DNA of 9,107 nt, from assembly GCA_028289725.1 (NCBI GenBank), contig JANQOH010000039.1:1-9107 (forward strand). The letters run 5' to 3'. Below, piece by piece: positions 5,935 to 9,107 of this stretch (the stretch's first letter is position 1; every line of letters starts with the position of its first letter). The notes under the pieces were generated by a model that worked only from the letters and a program-made list of their open reading frames with translations, was not told where the DNA came from and ran no database searches. Position numbers and translations under genes: made by a program. Origin of the DNA: Alphaproteobacteria bacterium. GTDB lineage: Bacteria > Pseudomonadota > Alphaproteobacteria > UBA7887.

Positions 5935-6684
5935 ATGACCAAGATTTCGACCTTGGCCAGTGGGACGCTGGTATTTGTTTTACTCTTGTTCGGATCCGCT
6001 ACCGTAAATGCGGCGAGCTTGGAAGAGGCCGAGCGGGCTTATATCGAGGGACGTTATCTTGACGCGGCCGAGATAGGCGAGGCACTGGAATCGTCAGCCG
6101 GCCTCGCATTGGCAGCCGACGCCTTGGCGGTTTACGGCTACTACCTGGCCAAGGAAGACGACAAGCAGCCGCTGTTCGAACGCGCGATGGCCAATGCGCG
6201 GGAGGCCATTCAACGCGACGCCAGCAATCCGGAGGCGCACCTGCAATCCGCCCATGCCATGGGCCGGTACGCGCAGACCATCGGTGTCCTGGAGGCGTTG
6301 AATGAAGGTTTCGCGGAAAAGATCCGCGAAGCGATCGACAATGCATTGCTTCTTGATCCGGAACTCGCGCCGGCCCATCTAAGCCTGGCCGCTTGGCACG
6401 CTGAGATTGTCGGTTCTGCCGGTTTCATGGCCGATTTTCTCTACGGCGCGACGGAAGAGGATGCATTGGCGCACTATCAGAAAGCGTATGAGCTTGCGCC
6501 CGATCAAAAGGCGATAAATTTGGAGTACGCCACGGGACTGCTTATCCTCGATGACGAAGACTATGCCGATCGTGCGCGCGAAATGCTGAAACGCGCGATC
6601 GAGCTTCCGGCGGTCGACGCCTATGACGGCATCGTTCATGAGCGGGCGGTTTCGAAACTCGAAGAATTGAACGGCTCCGAATAG
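5935..6684 (+). CDS. Exported TPR-like repeat protein (paralogue of the protein at 3060-3809)
   Basis: A 249-aa protein with signal peptide MTKISTLASGTLVFVLLLFG and probable cleavage after VNA (residue 26). Helical repeat pairs follow: EEAERAYIEGRYLDAAEIG (30-48), ANAREAIQRDASNPEAHLQS (86-105), IREAIDNALLLDPELAPAHL (130-149) and ALAHYQKAYELAPDQKAINL (177-196). The NPEAHL/DPELAPAHL type turns are typical of TPRs. The role is inferred to be periplasmic protein-protein interaction. I chose ATG at 5935, seven bases after AGGAC (5923-5927). An earlier ATG at 5890 overlaps the Rid stop as ATGA but would put 15 polar residues before the signal peptide. The chosen start gives exactly the same length as the paralogue. 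It sits 41 bp after the Rid gene and 27 bp before the next gene, so the three are probably co-transcribed. Confidence 0.84.
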   Translation: MTKISTLASGTLVFVLLLFGSATVNAASLEEAERAYIEGRYLDAAEIGEALESSAGLALAADALAVYGYYLAKEDDKQPLFERAMANAREAIQRDASNPEAHLQSAHAMGRYAQTIGVLEALNEGFAEKIREAIDNALLLDPELAPAHLSLAAWHAEIVGSAGFMADFLYGATEEDALAHYQKAYELAPDQKAINLEYATGLLILDDEDYADRAREMLKRAIELPAVDAYDGIVHERAVSKLEELNGSE

Positions 6685-6711
6685 GAGTAGACGCCCGCCG
6701 AAAGGATCGGC

Positions 6712-7719
6712 TTGGACGCGCAGCATAGGATCGAGACAGACCGTCGTTTCGCGCCTTTGGATGAGATGGACGCACGGCAGATTTTTGCCGACGCGGTCGA
6801 TCGATACGTCGCCAAGGCGCGGTCGCGCGTACCAGATTTTATTGACCACCATTTCACCGCGAGCGGCGCGTTGCGGGTTCACCGCAAGGCGCTGGGTTGG
6901 GATTTGGCTCGTGCCCCGGTCAATCTCATGCTGGCCGTACCGCAGCTTGCCTTATTGGTTTCCGGCGAAGCGTTGGCGCGGACGCGGTGGCGTGGACGAA
7001 GCGCGCCTCTTCGCGATCGGCGCATCTTGATGACCACCGACGTTGCCCGCGAGATCGACTGGCTGATCCATACCGAGCTGCTGCAATTGCCGTACCGCCG
7101 CGATGATCGGGTCTCGGACCATGACGCGTTGGCGCACGAGATATTCACCGATCCCCGCCTCGATGCGATGGGCGAAACGCTGATGAAGGTTGTGGGCAGC
7201 CGCTCGGACGACCCTGAGTTTCGTGCCGAGCTTGAGCGCAAATTGGCGGTGTATGCGGGCACCCGGGCGGCCGCGGCGGAGATCACGACAGCCATGTTCA
7301 GCCTTGCGGCGGGCGCCGCGGCCTTCAAACAGATTACGCCCGGCGTGATAAGCCTCGGCCCGGCATTGGCAGGGGTGTTGGCTCAGCAAGCGGCGATTGC
7401 CAGTTTTCCACTTGGCGCTGGGCTAGGGGGCCTATGGTATGGCAGCTTCCCCGCTGCAGCCGGCCCGGTCTTCACCGTTGGCGTTACCGGCGGCCTCGCT
7501 CTGTCGCTCGCGGTCCTGTCAGCGTTTGCCGGTGTTGTTTCCGACCCGGTCCAGCGACGGCTTGGGCTACACAAACGCCGCTTGGAGAAATTGATGGCGT
7601 CAGTCGAACGTGACCTAAAGGGCGACGCCACTGGCAATTTCGTTGTTCGCGATCATTATGTCGCGCGCGTGCTTGACCTGGCCGACCTTTTCCGCGCCGC
7701 GTGGCGTGCCATGGCCTAG
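6712..7719 (+). CDS. Multi-pass membrane protein, DUF6635-like
   Basis: A 335-aa protein. The N-terminal region (20-85) contains FIDHHFTASGALRVHRKALG and WDLARAPVNLMLAVP, a pattern I associate with the alphaproteobacterial DUF6635 family. Hydrophobic segments are seen at about 68-86, 190-206, 210-245 and 251-276, the last two rich in Gly and Ala. A charged helix (280-305) and a soluble tail end the protein. It is predicted to be in the inner membrane. No catalytic or transport motif is evident and the function is unknown. The start is TTG at 6712, five bases after AAAGGA (6701-6706). A downstream ATG at 6766 (residue 19) is a possible alternative. It follows the TPR gene by 27 bp as the last gene of the plus-strand operon, and converges on the Sel1-repeat gene with a 26-bp gap lacking an obvious terminator. 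Confidence 0.72.
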   Translation: MDAQHRIETDRRFAPLDEMDARQIFADAVDRYVAKARSRVPDFIDHHFTASGALRVHRKALGWDLARAPVNLMLAVPQLALLVSGEALARTRWRGRSAPLRDRRILMTTDVAREIDWLIHTELLQLPYRRDDRVSDHDALAHEIFTDPRLDAMGETLMKVVGSRSDDPEFRAELERKLAVYAGTRAAAAEITTAMFSLAAGAAAFKQITPGVISLGPALAGVLAQQAAIASFPLGAGLGGLWYGSFPAAAGPVFTVGVTGGLALSLAVLSAFAGVVSDPVQRRLGLHKRRLEKLMASVERDLKGDATGNFVVRDHYVARVLDLADLFRAAWRAMA

Positions 7720-7745
7720 TCCAACTCCGACAAACGCGACGTAAC

Positions 7746-8183
7746 TTACTCGGCCGACGGCACCCATTCGGCAACGCGGCGTTGCGCCTCGGCCCACTCG
7801 TCATCGGTCATGTCTTGACGAAGCGTATTGGCGTGGTGTTCCGCAATGCCAATGCCGGACAGCAAATACCATTTCACGGCTTCAACATTGTCCGCAGGAG
7901 CTTTCGGCGCCGCTCCGGTCGCATAATAGTTGCCGACATTGAGTTGTGCTTCCGGATAGCCACGGCTGGCGGCAACCAAGTAAAGCTCGAAAGCTTGATC
8001 GTACTCGCCGTAGGAATGATAGCGGTAGGCTTCTTGCGTTCTTCGGGTGGTGTCGTGCGCCATCCAATCGGTGAGGGCCCAGGACGGTCGGTCGCTCAGA
8101 TTATCTGTCTCATCCGCCATCGCCCCAGCGGGCAAGACGGCCAAGACCGCCGCCAAAACCAGCGATCTAAGAGTTGGACGCAT
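7746..8183 (-). CDS. Small exported Sel1-like repeat protein
   Basis: A 145-aa protein with a strong signal peptide, MRPTLRSLVLAAVLAVLPAG, and likely cleavage after AMA (residue 23). The mature part carries Sel1-type (TPR-related) helices: YDQAFELYLVAASRGYPEAQ (61-80), LNVGNYYATG (81-90), then NVEAVKWYLLSGIGIAEHHA (99-118) with the A.G...A..G/Y spacing of Sel1 repeats. The C-terminal MTDDEWAEAQRRVAEW (125-140) is a common closing helix of alphaproteobacterial Sel1 proteins. Such proteins usually mediate periplasmic protein contacts. I chose ATG at 8181-8183, preceded by AAGGAAG at a good distance; a 50-residue upstream extension has no leader-like features and is rejected. It is transcribed alone toward the DUF6635-like gene. 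Confidence 0.85.
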   Translation of the reverse strand: MRPTLRSLVLAAVLAVLPAGAMADETDNLSDRPSWALTDWMAHDTTRRTQEAYRYHSYGEYDQAFELYLVAASRGYPEAQLNVGNYYATGAAPKAPADNVEAVKWYLLSGIGIAEHHANTLRQDMTDDEWAEAQRRVAEWVPSAE

Positions 8184-8562
8184 AGAAATCTTCCTTCGAT
8201 CTGTTCCGTCACAGTTTGGATGAACCCTGACGATTGAGGAGGTAAAGCCGTCGACCGTTGCGGTCAAGCCCATCCGGCCCAGGCGGCAAAAGTTAAACGA
8301 AATTTGACCGTTACGGATACGCGCGCGGGTCATGGTCGCGCGCCGAGGTGCGACGCCGCGTTTGCCACGGGGCGGCGGCTCTTGACAGCTTTGCGGCGGA
8401 CTCTACGCTCATCGGAATTCCGCGCATGAGGTCGCACCCGGCGGCAAGACTGGAGCGACAAAAGAGCGGACCAGGCGGCGCGCACAGGGCCGTCCTCGTA
8501 GGCCAGCGAGTAATGCGTTCGAAACGCTCCTTAGTTGGAGCCCGAAATGGAGGAGATGGCCC
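8184..8562. other. 379-bp intergenic region between the divergent Sel1 and OsmC-family genes
   Basis: I see no credible gene here; open frames crossing it lack ribosome binding sites and family features. It contains GACCGTTGCGG (8253-8263) and GACCGTTACGG (8306-8316), an 11-mer direct repeat with one mismatch. It also holds a GACCG/CGGTC hairpin (8253-8265), a GC-rich inverted repeat (8321-8327 with 8337-8343), a plus-strand promoter candidate at 8382-8409, and a small GCGTT/AACGC hairpin (8515-8527). TTGACC on the minus strand (8262-8267) could be a -35 for the Sel1 gene, but its -10 is poor. Confidence 0.5.
8382..8409 (+). promoter_or_regulatory. Candidate sigma-70 promoter for the OsmC-family gene
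   Basis: A perfect TTGACA (8382-8387) is followed after 16 bp by TACGCT (8404-8409), a 3-of-6 match to TATAAT. Transcription would start near 8416, leaving a leader of about 145 nt before the OsmC ATG. No other -35 match of this quality stands out between the two genes. Confidence 0.42.
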
Positions 8563-9107
8563 ATGGCCGAGACGGAAAAGTCTGTCAACAACGGTGTCAA
8601 CGTCGAAGCGTTGCTCGGCGCGCGCGAGGCATTGACCGAAACGCCGGAGGCGGCCCAATTCGCTTGGCGCGCGACGTGCCAATGGCAGAACGGCACGCAT
8701 AGCCACTCAGAGGTCGAAGGCTATTTCGGTCTCGGCGACGAACAGAAGCACAAGACCACGTTCCACTTCGATGCCGACCACCCGGAAACCTTCGCGTCGG
8801 AAGACAATGGCGCGACGCCGGTCGAGTATGTCTTGGTTGGCTTGGCGAGTTGTCTGACGGCGGGCGTGGCCGCGGTGGCGCAACACCGCGACATTCAGCT
8901 CAAATCGGTCAAGGCGACGCTCGAAGGCAATATGGATATCCAGGGTATCCTTGGCATCGACAGCGATGTTCGAAACGGATTTAACGGCATCAAAGTGTCT
9001 TACGATATCGACGCCGACGCCACCCGCGACGAAATCGAGGCGCTGGTCGCCCAATCGCAGAAACGCTCCGCGGTCTACGACATCGTGACCAATCCGACCA
9101 ACGTGAC
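8563..9107 (+). CDS. OsmC family protein (partial, runs off the right edge)
   Basis: The visible 181 residues belong to the OsmC/Ohr superfamily of thiol-dependent hydroperoxide reductase-like proteins, which are cytoplasmic homodimers. Support comes from FASEDNGATPVEYVLVGLAS (77-96) followed by C97 in ASCLTAGVAAVA, the conserved peroxidatic cysteine region. A further match is KRSAVYDIVTNPTNV (167-181), the segment that in canonical members reads CPV and contains the second cysteine. Here that position is Ser (S169), so only one of the two catalytic cysteines is present; C39 (RATCQWQ) is an additional non-canonical one. The start is ATG at 8563, seven bases after AGGAG (8551-8555). The N-terminal extension before the core (about 30 residues) fits a common longer subgroup. 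Few residues should be missing, since NPTNV usually lies near the C-terminus. Confidence 0.9.
   Translation, partial: MAETEKSVNNGVNVEALLGAREALTETPEAAQFAWRATCQWQNGTHSHSEVEGYFGLGDEQKHKTTFHFDADHPETFASEDNGATPVEYVLVGLASCLTAGVAAVAQHRDIQLKSVKATLEGNMDIQGILGIDSDVRNGFNGIKVSYDIDADATRDEIEALVAQSQKRSAVYDIVTNPTNV

Noticed and set aside
8311..8706. Minus-strand frame of 131 codons across the gap and the OsmC start, and the plus-strand frame 8348-8635
   Set aside because: Both overlap the well supported OsmC-family start, have Arg/Ala-rich composition and no family features.

Overview
The window looks like chromosomal DNA of a GC-rich alphaproteobacterium, probably Rhodospirillales-like. The reasons are the alphaproteobacterial families DUF2336, DUF1045 and a DUF6635-like membrane protein, GC-rich codon use, and GTG/TTG starts. 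I see no tRNA, rRNA, CRISPR array, transposase or phage gene. Family names come from recognising motifs in the translated proteins; no database search was run.

Layout. (1) Positions 1-905, plus strand: the C-terminal end of an amidohydrolase-2 family enzyme, a GC-rich terminator-like hairpin, then a small exported c-type cytochrome. (2) 934-2088, minus strand: a DUF2336 protein. It is preceded by a 267-bp gap rich in inverted repeats and three copies of a CGGCC..AATTG motif. (3) 2356-5359, minus strand: a tightly overlapping three-gene operon encoding an uncharacterised lipoprotein with an HACGCYH motif, an exported TPR-like protein, and a DUF1045-type 2H phosphoesterase. The first junction is an ATGA overlap. 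The second appears to be a CTGA overlap with a non-canonical CTG start. (4) 5504-7719, plus strand, divergent from (3): a Rid-family protein without the catalytic arginine, a second exported TPR-like protein paralogous to the one in (3), and a multi-pass DUF6635-like membrane protein. (5) 7746-8183, minus strand, convergent with (4): a small exported Sel1-repeat protein. (6) 8563 to the window end, plus strand: an OsmC-family protein truncated by the window edge, behind a 379-bp gap with a good -35 candidate.

How the genes may fit together. The core of the window is a divergent pair of three-gene units, each carrying one copy of the same exported TPR-like family (both 249 aa from the chosen starts). 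Several products are predicted to be in the envelope (lipoprotein, two TPR proteins, Sel1 protein, membrane protein, periplasmic cytochrome). I infer a periplasm-facing accessory locus of unknown function. The coupling of the lipoprotein, TPR protein and 2H phosphoesterase, plus the TPR paralogy across the divergent promoter, is the best candidate for an undescribed system. Its function cannot be read from sequence alone.
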